This document shows, one piece after another, positions 24,119 through 31,857 of a DNA stretch of 45,585 nt. Position 1 is the stretch's first letter. Every line of letters begins with the position of its first letter. The notes under the pieces are model-generated. The model worked only from the letters and a program-made list of their open reading frames with translations, was not told where the DNA came from and did not search any database. The stretch comes from Chloroflexota bacterium (lineage in GTDB: Bacteria > Chloroflexota > Anaerolineae > Caldilineales > Caldilineaceae). A program made the position numbers and the translations under genes. Where the stretch lies: the NCBI GenBank assembly GCA_003577005.1, contig QEUW01000044.1, positions 1 to 45,585 of the forward strand, read 5' to 3'.

Positions 24119-25948
24119 ATGAGTGAACCCACCCTCCGCCCGGACAGCCTGGTCGTCTACAAACAGCGCCCAGCGCGCGTCACCGGCCTCAACGACAAAA
24201 AGGTCGATATCCAGATCGACCACGGCGAGACCGTGAGCGTACGCCCAAAGGATGTGTTGCTGATCCATCCCGGTCCCCTGCGCACGCTCAACGAATTGAA
24301 GCCGCAGCAAGGGGAAATCACGGCGGCCTGGGAACTGCTGGCCGGTGATACAACCACCCTGCGCGACCTTGCCGAGCTCGCCTTTGACGCATACACGCCG
24401 GCCACGGCCTGGGCTGTCTACCAACTGCTCCTCGATGGTCTCTATTTTAGCGGCGAACCACACGAAATTGTGGTTCATTCGCCCGAAAAGGTGCAAACCA
24501 TCCAGACCGCGCGCGAGGCCAAGCTCGCCGAGGAACGCGCCTGGCAAGCTTTTTTGGTGCGGATGCAGGAGAGCCAGTATCATCCCAGCGATGAGCGCTA
24601 TCTGGCCGATGTGGTGGCGCTGGCGTTGGAGCAGCGCGAACAGAGCCGGGTGCTGCGGGCGCTCGGTCGCGAAGAGACGCCCCAGAATGCGCACGCGCTG
24701 TTGCTCGCTACCGGCTACTGGGCGCCGACGGTCAACCCCTATCCAGCCCGCCAGCGTGTCTCTATCACGGTACCCGAGTTGCCACTCCCGCCTCTACCAG
24801 ACGAGGCGCGGCGTGACCTTACCCACCTGACAGCTTTCGCCATCGATGACGAAGAAGCCAGCGACCCCGACGACGCTATCAGTTGGGAAGAGGGCAGGCT
24901 CTGGGTCCATGTGGCCGATGTTGCTGCCCTGGTGCCACCTGATAGCCCGGTCGATCTGGAGGCGCGCAACCGGGGCGCAAACCTCTATCTGCCCGAAGGC
25001 ACCATTCCCATGCTGCCCCCGGCCGCGACGGATATGCTTGGCCTTGGCCTGGCTGAAATATCGCCTGCCCTTTCGTTTGGAATGGATTTTGACTCCGATC
25101 TGGCGCTGGCCTATGTCGAGATTGCGCCAAGTTGGGTGCGCGTTGTACGCCTCAGCTACGATGAGGTGGAGGACCGGCTGGCAGAACCACCCTTCGCGAC
25201 GCTGGATAGGATCGCGCGTACCTTCGCCGCCCGCCGCATTGCCAACGGCGCCGTCGAAATCAATCTGCCCGAAACGAAGATTCGCGTGGTCGATGGCCGG
25301 GTCGTGATCCGGTCGCTGCCGCCGTTGCGCAGCCGCGACCTGGTGCGCGAAGCCATGCTGATGACCGGTGTAGCCGTGGCGCAGTATGCCCAATCGCACA
25401 AGCTCCCTCTGCCTTACAGTGTGCAAGAGGGGCCAGATGAACAGTTTGATCTGAGCGATGGTGCGCTCTCTGCCATGTTTGCCCAACGCCGCTATCTGCG
25501 GCCCAGCCAGCCTCGGGCAATACCGGGCCCGCATCGAGGTTTAGGGCTCGATCAATATGTACAAGCCACCAGCCCGTTGCGGCGCTATGCCGATCTGCTC
25601 GTTCATCAGCAATTGCGCGCCCATCTGCGCGGCGAGCCACCGTTGGAGACAGCAGCCGTGATGGCGCGGCTGGCCGAAGCCAGCACAGGCACGATCTCCG
25701 TGCGCCGCACCGAGCGTATCTCCAACAGCCACTGGCGTCTGGTCTATCTTCTCCAGCACCCACGCTGGGAGGGGGAAGGCATTGTGGTCGAACGGATCGG
25801 CTCGCGCAACATCGTGCTCATCCCCGAACTGGAGCTAGAGACCGAGATCTACGGCCGGCCCGACCTCCCACTCGACGCCATCGTCAACCTGCAACTAACC
25901 GAAGTCAACCTCCCGGCGCTCGAAGCGCGCTTTCGCGTCTTGAAATAG
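24119..25948 (+). CDS. RNB-domain exoribonuclease (RNase II/R family)
   Basis: A 609-residue 3'-5' exoribonuclease. The start ATG 24119 gives MSEPTLRPDSLVVYKQRPARV, an SH3-like N-terminal RNA-binding module; eleven extra upstream codons have no support. The catalytic RNB core begins near residue 240 with AIDDEEASDPDDAIS, whose aspartates bind Mg, and runs through HVADVAALVPPDSPVDLEA and LPEGTIPMLPP to YVQATSPLRRYADLLVHQQL near 477-497. The last ~80 residues are an S1-like domain (GEGIVVERIGSRNIVLIPEL). It is shorter than RNase R (~800) and resembles the compact RNB enzymes of cyanobacteria and Chloroflexota. Role: RNA turnover. Confidence 0.92.
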   Translation: MSEPTLRPDSLVVYKQRPARVTGLNDKKVDIQIDHGETVSVRPKDVLLIHPGPLRTLNELKPQQGEITAAWELLAGDTTTLRDLAELAFDAYTPATAWAVYQLLLDGLYFSGEPHEIVVHSPEKVQTIQTAREAKLAEERAWQAFLVRMQESQYHPSDERYLADVVALALEQREQSRVLRALGREETPQNAHALLLATGYWAPTVNPYPARQRVSITVPELPLPPLPDEARRDLTHLTAFAIDDEEASDPDDAISWEEGRLWVHVADVAALVPPDSPVDLEARNRGANLYLPEGTIPMLPPAATDMLGLGLAEISPALSFGMDFDSDLALAYVEIAPSWVRVVRLSYDEVEDRLAEPPFATLDRIARTFAARRIANGAVEINLPETKIRVVDGRVVIRSLPPLRSRDLVREAMLMTGVAVAQYAQSHKLPLPYSVQEGPDEQFDLSDGALSAMFAQRRYLRPSQPRAIPGPHRGLGLDQYVQATSPLRRYADLLVHQQLRAHLRGEPPLETAAVMARLAEASTGTISVRRTERISNSHWRLVYLLQHPRWEGEGIVVERIGSRNIVLIPELELETEIYGRPDLPLDAIVNLQLTEVNLPALEARFRVLK

Positions 25949-26054
25949 CAGGACACCCCCTGTATTTCTACCCCTGGACCTATACCGTTACTAGCGAATG
26001 ACCCTGCTTCTATCGACCCTCTTCCTTCATTCACGCTCATCATAAAATAAAATT

Positions 26055-26126
26055 TTGTATTATTCAACATTGCTTTTATAATCTTATAACAGCGATTTAG
26101 GCATAGCTAACTTAATATTTAGGAGG
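26055..26126 (+). promoter_or_regulatory. AT-rich promoter and strong ribosome site of the metal operon
   Basis: TTGTAT (26055-26060), a 16-base spacer and TATAAT (26077-26082) lie in a markedly AT-rich stretch, followed by AGGAGG at 26121-26126, ten bases before ATG 26137. A second -10-like word follows at once (TTATAAC), so two overlapping starts are possible. The rest of the 188-base gap has no gene. Confidence 0.6.
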
Positions 26127-26136
26127 GACACATCCT

Positions 26137-27168
26137 ATGTCTGCCATCTTGACACGACGCTTGCTGCTCCGGGCCGGAGCAGCAAGCAGTCTTGGCCTGG
26201 CCGGAGCAGTCGTTCTTCAGACCCAGCCACCGGTCGTTGCGCAAGACCCGACACCGGCGAGCGACAATGGTCACGGCGAGCATGCCGGGATTGATATGCC
26301 TGGCTTTGTTGGCGAGATCAACCACGAGTTCAATGGCTTCAATCCTACGGATATTCTGACCGACTTCAACTACGGCGACCGCATCAGCACGCTAGAGAAC
26401 GGCCAGACACTGCGCGAGTACGACTTTATCGCTGGGGACAAAGACCTGGAGGTAGCCCCGGGCATTCTCTATCCGGCGTGGACCTATAATGGCCGCATTC
26501 CAGGACCCACGATTCGTTGCACTGAGGGTGACCGGATTCGGGTCAATTTTCTCAACGGCAGCGCCCATCCGCACACGATCCACTTCCACGGCATCCACCC
26601 GGCCAATATGGATGGCGTCTATGAGGTAATCCAGCCAGGCCAGAGTTTTGTGTACGAGTTTGACGCCGAACCCTTTGGCGTACACGAATATCATTGCCAC
26701 GTGATGCCACTGGCCAAGCACATTGCCAAGGGGCTGTACGGCGCCTTCATCGTCGACCCCAAGCAAGGATGGCCTGGTCAGGCTGGTCATGAATTCGTAA
26801 TGATCATGAGCGGCAATGACATCGACTTTGATGGAGAGAACGATCTCTACAACGTCAACTTCGTCCCCTTTCACTACGACCGCCACCCGATCAAGATCAA
26901 GGTCGGCCAACTGGTCCGTATCTTTCTGGTCAACATGTTGGAGTTCGACCTGATCAACTCGTTCCACCTGCACGCCAACTTTTTCTACTGGCATCCCACC
27001 GGCACCAACCTGACGCCCAGCGAATACACGGATACGATCATTCTGGGGCAGGCGCAGCGCGGCCGGTTGGAGTTTACCTACCGCTATCCCGGCAAATATA
27101 TGTTCCATGCCCATGTCACCGAGTTCGCCGAGTTGGGCTGGGCGGGGGTCTTTGAGGTGGAGGAATAA
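26137..27168 (+). CDS. Two-domain multicopper oxidase, Tat-exported
   Basis: A 343-residue cupredoxin-type oxidase. The N-terminus (LTRRLLLRAGAASSLGLAGA) is a Tat signal, consistent with export of a folded, copper-loaded enzyme. Domain 1 carries HPHTIHFHGIHP (144-155) and EYHCHVMPLAKHIAKGL (184-200), giving the type 1 copper Cys187 with flanking His. Domain 2 carries SFHLHANFFYWHP (275-287) and MFHAHVTEFAELG (322-334), which supply further type 2/3 His but no Cys. Two-domain enzymes assemble as trimers with trinuclear sites between subunits. A non-conserved His/Gly-rich loop (NGHGEHAGIDM) follows the signal. It is the first gene of an operon with a ZIP transporter three bases downstream. A metal oxidase role (Cu, Mn or Fe) is inferred from that context. 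Confidence 0.88.
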   Translation: MSAILTRRLLLRAGAASSLGLAGAVVLQTQPPVVAQDPTPASDNGHGEHAGIDMPGFVGEINHEFNGFNPTDILTDFNYGDRISTLENGQTLREYDFIAGDKDLEVAPGILYPAWTYNGRIPGPTIRCTEGDRIRVNFLNGSAHPHTIHFHGIHPANMDGVYEVIQPGQSFVYEFDAEPFGVHEYHCHVMPLAKHIAKGLYGAFIVDPKQGWPGQAGHEFVMIMSGNDIDFDGENDLYNVNFVPFHYDRHPIKIKVGQLVRIFLVNMLEFDLINSFHLHANFFYWHPTGTNLTPSEYTDTIILGQAQRGRLEFTYRYPGKYMFHAHVTEFAELGWAGVFEVEE

Positions 27169-27171
27169 ACG

Positions 27172-28368
27172 ATGGAGACTACAAATCCAGTTACACCACA
27201 GCCCTCTGGTCTGGGCAAGACCTTCGGCCTCTTCGTCATTCCGTTGATTCTGCTGGCTGGTGTGATTCTCTTGTTCTTGTACACCGGCGGCGCCGGCCTG
27301 CAGGTGGAGCCAGCCGCACCTATCGAAGCACTGACCTTTGAGCGCACCATTCTGCGTCCCGGGGAATTCGAGTTCCACGTCCGCAACACCGGGCCGGAGG
27401 AAGTAACGTTGGCCCAGGTGATCATCAACGACGCAGTCTGGCAATTTCAGGCGGCGCCCAGCTATACCCTGCCGCGGTTGGGGCGGGCAGTGCTCACGGT
27501 TCGCTACCCATGGGTCGAGGCCGAGGCGTACGAGATCCGGTTTTTCTCGACCAACGCAATTCCTTTCGAGACCAGCATCGATGTCGCCACGACCACCGCC
27601 ACGCCTGACGGCGGCACTCTGCTCAGCTTCACTCTGATCGGCTTGTACGTTGGTGTAATCCCAGTTTTTTTAGGCATGTTCTGGTTCCCGGCGCTGCGGC
27701 GACTGGGGCCGCAAGCGCTGATGTTCCTCATGGCGCTTACGGCTGGACTGCTCGTCTACCTAGGCATTGATGCCACGGATGAGGCGCTCGAGCAGGCGCG
27801 CGAGATCGGCAGCCCCTTCCAGGGGGTGGGGCTGGTTGGCCTGGGCATTGTCGTCACCTTCTTGCTGCTCGACGCTATCTCCCGTCGCCAGGCGGGCATC
27901 GGCCGCAAAGAGTCAGAGCAACGCCTCGCCGTGGCCTTTATGATCGCCATCGGCATCGGGCTCCACAACCTGGGGGAAGGTCTGGCCATCGGCGCAGCCT
28001 ACAGCGTGGGCGCTGCCGCACTGGGTACGTTCCTGGTGGTCGGCTTTATCCTGCAAAATATTACCGAAGGGCTGGGGATCATTGCGCCGGTTTTAAAAGA
28101 CCGCCCTGCCTTGTCGAGCCTGCTGTGGATGGGGTTGATCGGTGGCGCGCCGGCCATCATCGGCGCCTGGATCGGCGGGTTGAGCTACTCGCAGCCACTT
28201 GCTGTGCTCTTTCTGGCCGTCGGCGCCGGCGCCGTCTTTGAGGTAGTCTATGAGATCGCCAAGCTGATCCAGCAAGATACCGCCAGGCGACCGATGCCGG
28301 TGACGATCTTCGCCGGTGTCACTGCGGGGATGTTGCTGCTCTATGTGACGGGCTTGCTGATCAAGTGA
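27172..28368 (+). CDS. ZIP-family metal transporter with extra N-terminal TM and beta domain
   Basis: A 398-residue membrane protein starting three bases after the oxidase stop. Residues 16-38 are a membrane anchor, and ~45-140 a predicted extracytoplasmic beta-sandwich (cupredoxin- or Ig-like, FEFHVRNTGPEEVTLAQV). The ZIP core follows from ~150 to 398 with eight helices. The signature HNLGEGLAIG is at 265-274 (TM4), and TM5 has QNITEG at 295-300 where HN.PEG is usual, a His-to-Gln change in a metal-site residue. The helix-3 loop is short and lacks a His cluster. It should import or move a divalent metal. The fused beta domain may dock the oxidase or the cupredoxin. Confidence 0.88.
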   Translation: METTNPVTPQPSGLGKTFGLFVIPLILLAGVILLFLYTGGAGLQVEPAAPIEALTFERTILRPGEFEFHVRNTGPEEVTLAQVIINDAVWQFQAAPSYTLPRLGRAVLTVRYPWVEAEAYEIRFFSTNAIPFETSIDVATTTATPDGGTLLSFTLIGLYVGVIPVFLGMFWFPALRRLGPQALMFLMALTAGLLVYLGIDATDEALEQAREIGSPFQGVGLVGLGIVVTFLLLDAISRRQAGIGRKESEQRLAVAFMIAIGIGLHNLGEGLAIGAAYSVGAAALGTFLVVGFILQNITEGLGIIAPVLKDRPALSSLLWMGLIGGAPAIIGAWIGGLSYSQPLAVLFLAVGAGAVFEVVYEIAKLIQQDTARRPMPVTIFAGVTAGMLLLYVTGLLIK

Positions 28369-28376
28369 GGAAGATC

Positions 28377-28739
28377 ATGCGCACCCGAATTTTCCCCTGG
28401 CTAATCTCTCTGGTCTTCCTGGCGTTGCTGGCCGCCTGTGGGGGTCAGACGCCGGCGCAGCCATCGCTGGAAGTGACCCTGCACGCCCAAGACATCAAGT
28501 TTAATCCGACGACGATTCAAGCCAGGGTTGGTCAGCCGGTGAGGCTCATCTACGTCAATGAGGGAAAGATTGACCATGCCTTTGCCCTTCCCGGTCTGGT
28601 CGATGAACAGAAAGTCCGGCCTGGACAGACGATAGAGTTTACCTTCACGCCCAAAAGAGCAGGCCAGTTCAAGTACGTGTGTGCGATCCCCGGGCATGAA
28701 CTTGCCGGTATGGTGGGCACGTTGGTGGTAGAACCCTGA
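28377..28739 (+). CDS. Lipoprotein cupredoxin (type 1 copper protein)
   Basis: A 120-residue exported blue-copper protein. The ATG at 28377 has GAGG close upstream and yields a clean lipoprotein signal with lipobox LLAAC (Cys21); a GTG at 28365 overlapping the transporter stop is also in frame. The copper ligands are H67 (KIDHAFALPG), C102 and H107 (YVCAIPGH) and M112 (AGMVG), the complete type 1 set. It sits on the outer face of the membrane and probably exchanges electrons or copper with the oxidase encoded two genes upstream. Confidence 0.9.
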   Translation: MRTRIFPWLISLVFLALLAACGGQTPAQPSLEVTLHAQDIKFNPTTIQARVGQPVRLIYVNEGKIDHAFALPGLVDEQKVRPGQTIEFTFTPKRAGQFKYVCAIPGHELAGMVGTLVVEP

Positions 28740-28764
28740 GCCGCCTGAGAAGCAAGCGGCACTG

Positions 28765-28962
28765 ATGGGCGATGACCTGAGCAAGCTACTCTACGCTGTC
28801 GGCTTGAACCGCGCCAGCCGGGCCATTATTCAGCAAAACCTCTTCATTTCGCTGGGGATCATTGGGTTGTTGATTGTCACTTTGGTGATTGGTGTGGTGC
28901 AATTGAGCGGCGCGGTGGTGCTGCATGAGGGAAGCACCATCGTCGTTGTACTGAATGCCTGA
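28765..28962 (+). pseudogene. C-terminal stump of a heavy-metal P-type ATPase
   Basis: Sixty-five codons read MGDDLSKLLYAVGLNRASRA followed by IIQQNLFISLG and GAVVLHEGSTIVVVLNA. This is the segment from the hinge motif (MGDDLSKLP) through the last two membrane helices of metal-exporting P1B ATPases such as CadA/ZntA/CopB. The phosphorylation (DKTGT), ATP-binding and metal-binding parts are absent; homology may begin a few codons earlier (AAL before MGDD). It ends just short of the usual C-terminus. It is most likely what remains after a deletion removed the rest, or a minimal relic translated without function. Confidence 0.7.
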
Positions 28963-29196
28963 GGTTGCTACGCTATCTCTGAAAACTCGTTATAATGCGC
29001 GTGTAGCGCACTTTGTGGTAATTACTGACACCAAACACCTTGTCGCTTACGCTATGATTGGGACAACGGCGCAGGTAGCCTTTGCCTTCCGTAGCCCGGT
29101 TGACCGGCGAATCTTCACTCTGCCCCAATAAGCACACAGATTGCAAAAACACTTCATTTGTCTCTTCTCTGTGTTTATTATGTTTTTTGCGGCTTT
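28963..29196. other. Intergenic region with possible promoter
   Basis: A TATAAT occurs at 28991-28996 beside a GCGC-GTGTA-GCGC hairpin, and TTCATT-17-TATTAT at 29153-29181 stands 16 bases before ATG 29197, the better promoter for the next genes. No RNA gene was recognised. Confidence 0.35.
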
Positions 29197-29670
29197 ATGA
29201 GATTTGTCGGCCAGCCGGTTTCCACAGCAGAGCGCCTTTTTGCCGTACGGAACGGGTTGGTGTTACGAAAGTTATTGTCCCCAACCAGGTGGCGCAAGGT
29301 CGCTGAATTTATGCTCCGCAACCAGACCGGCTGTGAGTTGGCCGCGTCCGAACAGATGGAACAGGCACTGAATGGTCTGCATCTGCCCCCCTCACTTTTA
29401 CAGAAACTACAGACAAGCGTGTACAATGCCGTCGTCCGCATTTGCGCCGCCCATGTAGAGGGGGAAGTGTGGGTTCACCTCTTTGTTGCCGGGCCGGCGC
29501 TGGCGGCGGAGCAGGCAGACGGTGATCCCGCCGGGCAGATCAACAGGGGTGCCCCGGCGGCAGATCCAGGCTGGGGGTTCTTTCTGATCGAACGCCGGGC
29601 ATCCGCCGGCACGAGTGGTTCTGAAGCCTGGTCCATCGTCGAACTCTACTGTTACCAGGAAGGGTCATGA
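29197..29670 (+). CDS. Unknown protein coupled to a methyltransferase
   Basis: A 157-residue soluble protein; I do not recognise the family. The first ~60 residues are basic and helical (VRNGLVLRKLLSPTRWRKV), the middle has a Glu/Ala-rich helix and a hydrophobic strand (EGEVWVHLFVAG), and the end reads GWGFFLIERR...SIVELYCYQEGS, suggesting a small alpha/beta fold. Its stop overlaps the methyltransferase ATG in ATGA, so translation is coupled and the gene is probably real. No good ribosome site precedes ATG 29197; ATG 29311 is an alternative. Confidence 0.55.
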   Translation: MRFVGQPVSTAERLFAVRNGLVLRKLLSPTRWRKVAEFMLRNQTGCELAASEQMEQALNGLHLPPSLLQKLQTSVYNAVVRICAAHVEGEVWVHLFVAGPALAAEQADGDPAGQINRGAPAADPGWGFFLIERRASAGTSGSEAWSIVELYCYQEGS

Positions 29671-30191
29671 ATCACGCCGACCATGTCAATTTGTTGCGCG
29701 AGGGCATCCCCGCACAAGGCGGCGTATGGGCGGATTTTGGTGCGGGAACGGGCGCATTTACACTGGCGTTGGCCGATCTGATTGGTCCTGGCGGCACCAT
29801 CCACGCGGTTGACCTGAATGGCGCCGCATTGTGTAGCCAACAGCAAGCCATGCGCACCCGCTTTCCTACGACAACGGTTTTTTATCACGTCGCTGACTTC
29901 CGGCAGCCACTCGACCTGCCACCGCTTGATGGCCTGGTCATTGCCAACGCACTCCCCTTTCAGCGCGAGCCGGAGCCGGTCGTCCACCTGTTGCGGAGCT
30001 ATCTGCGGCCCGAGGGCCGTCTGCTTATCGTTGAATACAACATCGAGCGTGGCAATTTTGCGGTTCCCTACCCGATTCCGTATCCAATCTGGGTAAAGCT
30101 GGCACAGGCTGCCGGCTTTACCCACACGACGCTGTTGGCGACCCGTCCCAGCCGATTTCTGCGCGAGCTCTACTCAGCAGCCAGTTGGTAG
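29667..30191 (+). CDS. Class I SAM-dependent methyltransferase
   Basis: A 174-residue enzyme with motif I DFGAGTGAFTLAL (23-35), an acidic strand-2 end (HAVDLNG, 46-52), LDGLVIANALPF as the motif IV equivalent and a YLRPEGRLLIVEYN strand. The C-terminus (AAGFTHTTLLATRPSRFLRE) matches small stand-alone methyltransferases of the UbiE-like type. The substrate cannot be predicted. Its start overlaps the previous stop by four bases, and the hydrolase gene follows after 37 bases. Confidence 0.85.
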   Translation: MNHADHVNLLREGIPAQGGVWADFGAGTGAFTLALADLIGPGGTIHAVDLNGAALCSQQQAMRTRFPTTTVFYHVADFRQPLDLPPLDGLVIANALPFQREPEPVVHLLRSYLRPEGRLLIVEYNIERGNFAVPYPIPYPIWVKLAQAAGFTHTTLLATRPSRFLRELYSAASW

Positions 30192-30228
30192 GGGGAACCG
30201 CAGATTGGCTGTTCTGGGAGCACGTATC

Positions 30229-30873
30229 ATGACCGACCTTCATCAAAATCAACCTGTCTATAGCGCCGGAACAGCGCTGGAGCAGGCGGACGCAGCCATG
30301 ATCCTCCTGCATGGCCGGGGTGCATCGGCGCACGATATTCTGACGCTGACCCAGGGATTTGACCCAGGCGGTGTGGCCTATCTGGCTCCCCAGGCGGCGG
30401 GGAGCCAGTGGTATCCCAACCGGTTTATTGCCCCGCTTGCCAGCAACGAGCCGTGGTTTTCGTCGGCGATAGCCTGGATTACCCAGATGCTGGCGCACGT
30501 GCAGCGCGCAGGTCTGCCGCTGGAGCGCATCTTTTTGCTTGGCTTTTCACAAGGAGCGTGTTTGGCATTAGAATATGCTGCACGCCACCCACAACGGTAT
30601 GGCGGTGTCTTTGGCCTGAGCGGCGCCTTGATCGAGAACGGCGATCAGCCGCGCTCCTACGAGGGTTCGCTCGCTGGCGCACCAGTCTTTCTTGGTTGTA
30701 GCGATGTGGATATGCATGTCCCACTGGCGCGCTTCGAGCGGACGGCCGAGATCTTTCGCCAGCTTGGCGCTTCTGTCACCAAGCGTGTCTATCCTGGCAT
30801 GGGCCATACAGTCAACGAGGATGAACTTGCCTTTATCCGCCAACAGTTGTCCGAGGCGGTCGCCCCGCGATAA
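30229..30873 (+). CDS. Alpha/beta-hydrolase, phospholipase/carboxylesterase type
   Basis: A 214-residue serine hydrolase. ATG 30229 with GGGAG upstream is preferred over a TTG eight codons earlier. Motifs: oxyanion loop MILLHGRGA (near 24-32), nucleophile elbow GFSQGA (Ser107), acid D161 in GCSDVDMHVP, and base H193 in GMGHTVN. This is the family of small cytosolic carboxylesterases/phospholipases often annotated YpfH or dienelactone-hydrolase-like. The natural substrate is unknown. It belongs to a run of plus-strand genes 29197-31742. Confidence 0.9.
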   Translation: MTDLHQNQPVYSAGTALEQADAAMILLHGRGASAHDILTLTQGFDPGGVAYLAPQAAGSQWYPNRFIAPLASNEPWFSSAIAWITQMLAHVQRAGLPLERIFLLGFSQGACLALEYAARHPQRYGGVFGLSGALIENGDQPRSYEGSLAGAPVFLGCSDVDMHVPLARFERTAEIFRQLGASVTKRVYPGMGHTVNEDELAFIRQQLSEAVAPR

Positions 30874-30911
30874 ACAAATTCACAATTTACCATTCACACC
30901 TATCGAGCTTC

Positions 30912-31742
30912 ATGATTCCTCACGATTATCACATGCACTCCAACTTCTCGTGCGATTGCAAGGCGGCCATGGCCGATATGTGCCGTAGCGCGATCGCACA
31001 GGGCATCCCCGAAATTGGCTTTACCGAACATTATGACCTGCACCCCAATGAGCCGTGCCGCGATTGGTTCCGGGCCAAGGCCTGGTGGGCGGAGTTGGAA
31101 CGCTGCCGGGTGGAGTTTGCTGACCGGCTCACCATCCGCGCCGGTATCGAGATCGGCGAACCGCACCTCTTTCGGCAAGAGACGGAAGACCTGCTGGCGC
31201 AACTCCCCTTTGATTATGTGCTTGGTTCGCTCCACTGGGTGCGGTCGGAAAGCGTCTTCGACCCCGCCTACTTTCGCAGCCGTAGCAGCAATGAGGCGTA
31301 TGAGGCGTTTTTCATCGAACTGGAAGAGATGACACGCAGCGGCGACTTTGACATTCTTAGCCATTTCGATGTGCCGGTGCGGACAGCCTTTGCCGTCTAT
31401 GGCCTCTATGAGCCGGAACGTCACGAAGCGACGATTCGTGCAATATTGCGCAACTGCATCCGGCGCGGCATTGCCCTGGACCTCAACACCGCCGCATTGC
31501 GCCGCACCGCCAATGTGTTGACGCCGGGACTGACGATCCTGCGCTGGTACACGGAGATGGGTGGCGATCGCGTCACGCTCGGCTCAGACGCACACCACCC
31601 CGAACATGTGGGGATGCACCTGGAAGTAGCGTTGCATACGGCTTGGGCCGCTGGCCTGCGCTCCGTTACGATGTTTGAGAACCGCCAGGCCAGGCTTGTA
31701 CCGATCCCCGGCCCTTCACAGCCGGCTTCCGCGCTTGCGTAG
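30912..31742 (+). CDS. PHP-domain phosphatase, histidinol-phosphatase (HisK) type
   Basis: A 276-residue metal-dependent phosphoesterase. Metal ligands characteristic of PHP proteins appear in order: DYHMHSNFSCD (H7, H9), GFTEHYD (H40), the Glu in RAGIEIGEP, GSLHWV, LSHFDVP and LGSDAHHPEHVG near the C-terminus. The trinuclear site and overall length fit histidinol-phosphate phosphatases of the HisJ/HisK class, which perform the penultimate step of histidine synthesis. No other his genes are nearby, so a general phosphoesterase is possible. The gap to the hydrolase is 38 bases. Confidence 0.85.
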   Translation: MIPHDYHMHSNFSCDCKAAMADMCRSAIAQGIPEIGFTEHYDLHPNEPCRDWFRAKAWWAELERCRVEFADRLTIRAGIEIGEPHLFRQETEDLLAQLPFDYVLGSLHWVRSESVFDPAYFRSRSSNEAYEAFFIELEEMTRSGDFDILSHFDVPVRTAFAVYGLYEPERHEATIRAILRNCIRRGIALDLNTAALRRTANVLTPGLTILRWYTEMGGDRVTLGSDAHHPEHVGMHLEVALHTAWAAGLRSVTMFENRQARLVPIPGPSQPASALA

Positions 31743-31795
31743 GGTGAGTCTAAGTGCGATAGCTGAGGAGTTCGTATGTGGGCATGCGAACGGGT

Positions 31796-31837
31796 TTGCA
31801 CGCCCACGTACGAATGAACTTGCGCGTGGGCGTGCAA
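31796..31837. terminator. Hairpin between convergent genes, likely bidirectional terminator or repeat
   Basis: TTGCACGCCCACG (31796-31808) is mirrored exactly at 31825-31837 around a 16-base loop. Looser copies of the same words occur just upstream (TTCGTATGTGGGC at 31771). It lies between the phosphatase stop at 31742 and the convergent stop at 31858. No T-run is present. Confidence 0.5.
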
Positions 31838-31857
31838 CCACCCCACCCGGTAGTGTA

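Noticed and set aside
26137..28739. The metal operon as a nitrite reductase (NirK) system
   Set aside because: The type 1 Cys motif is HCH with laccase-like spacing and NirK landmarks are missing; no nitrogen-oxide genes are nearby.
28955..29131. A 58-codon plus-strand ORF starting inside the P-type ATPase stump
   Set aside because: It has no ribosome site, contains a TATAAT-like promoter word within its own frame and resembles nothing known; probably chance.
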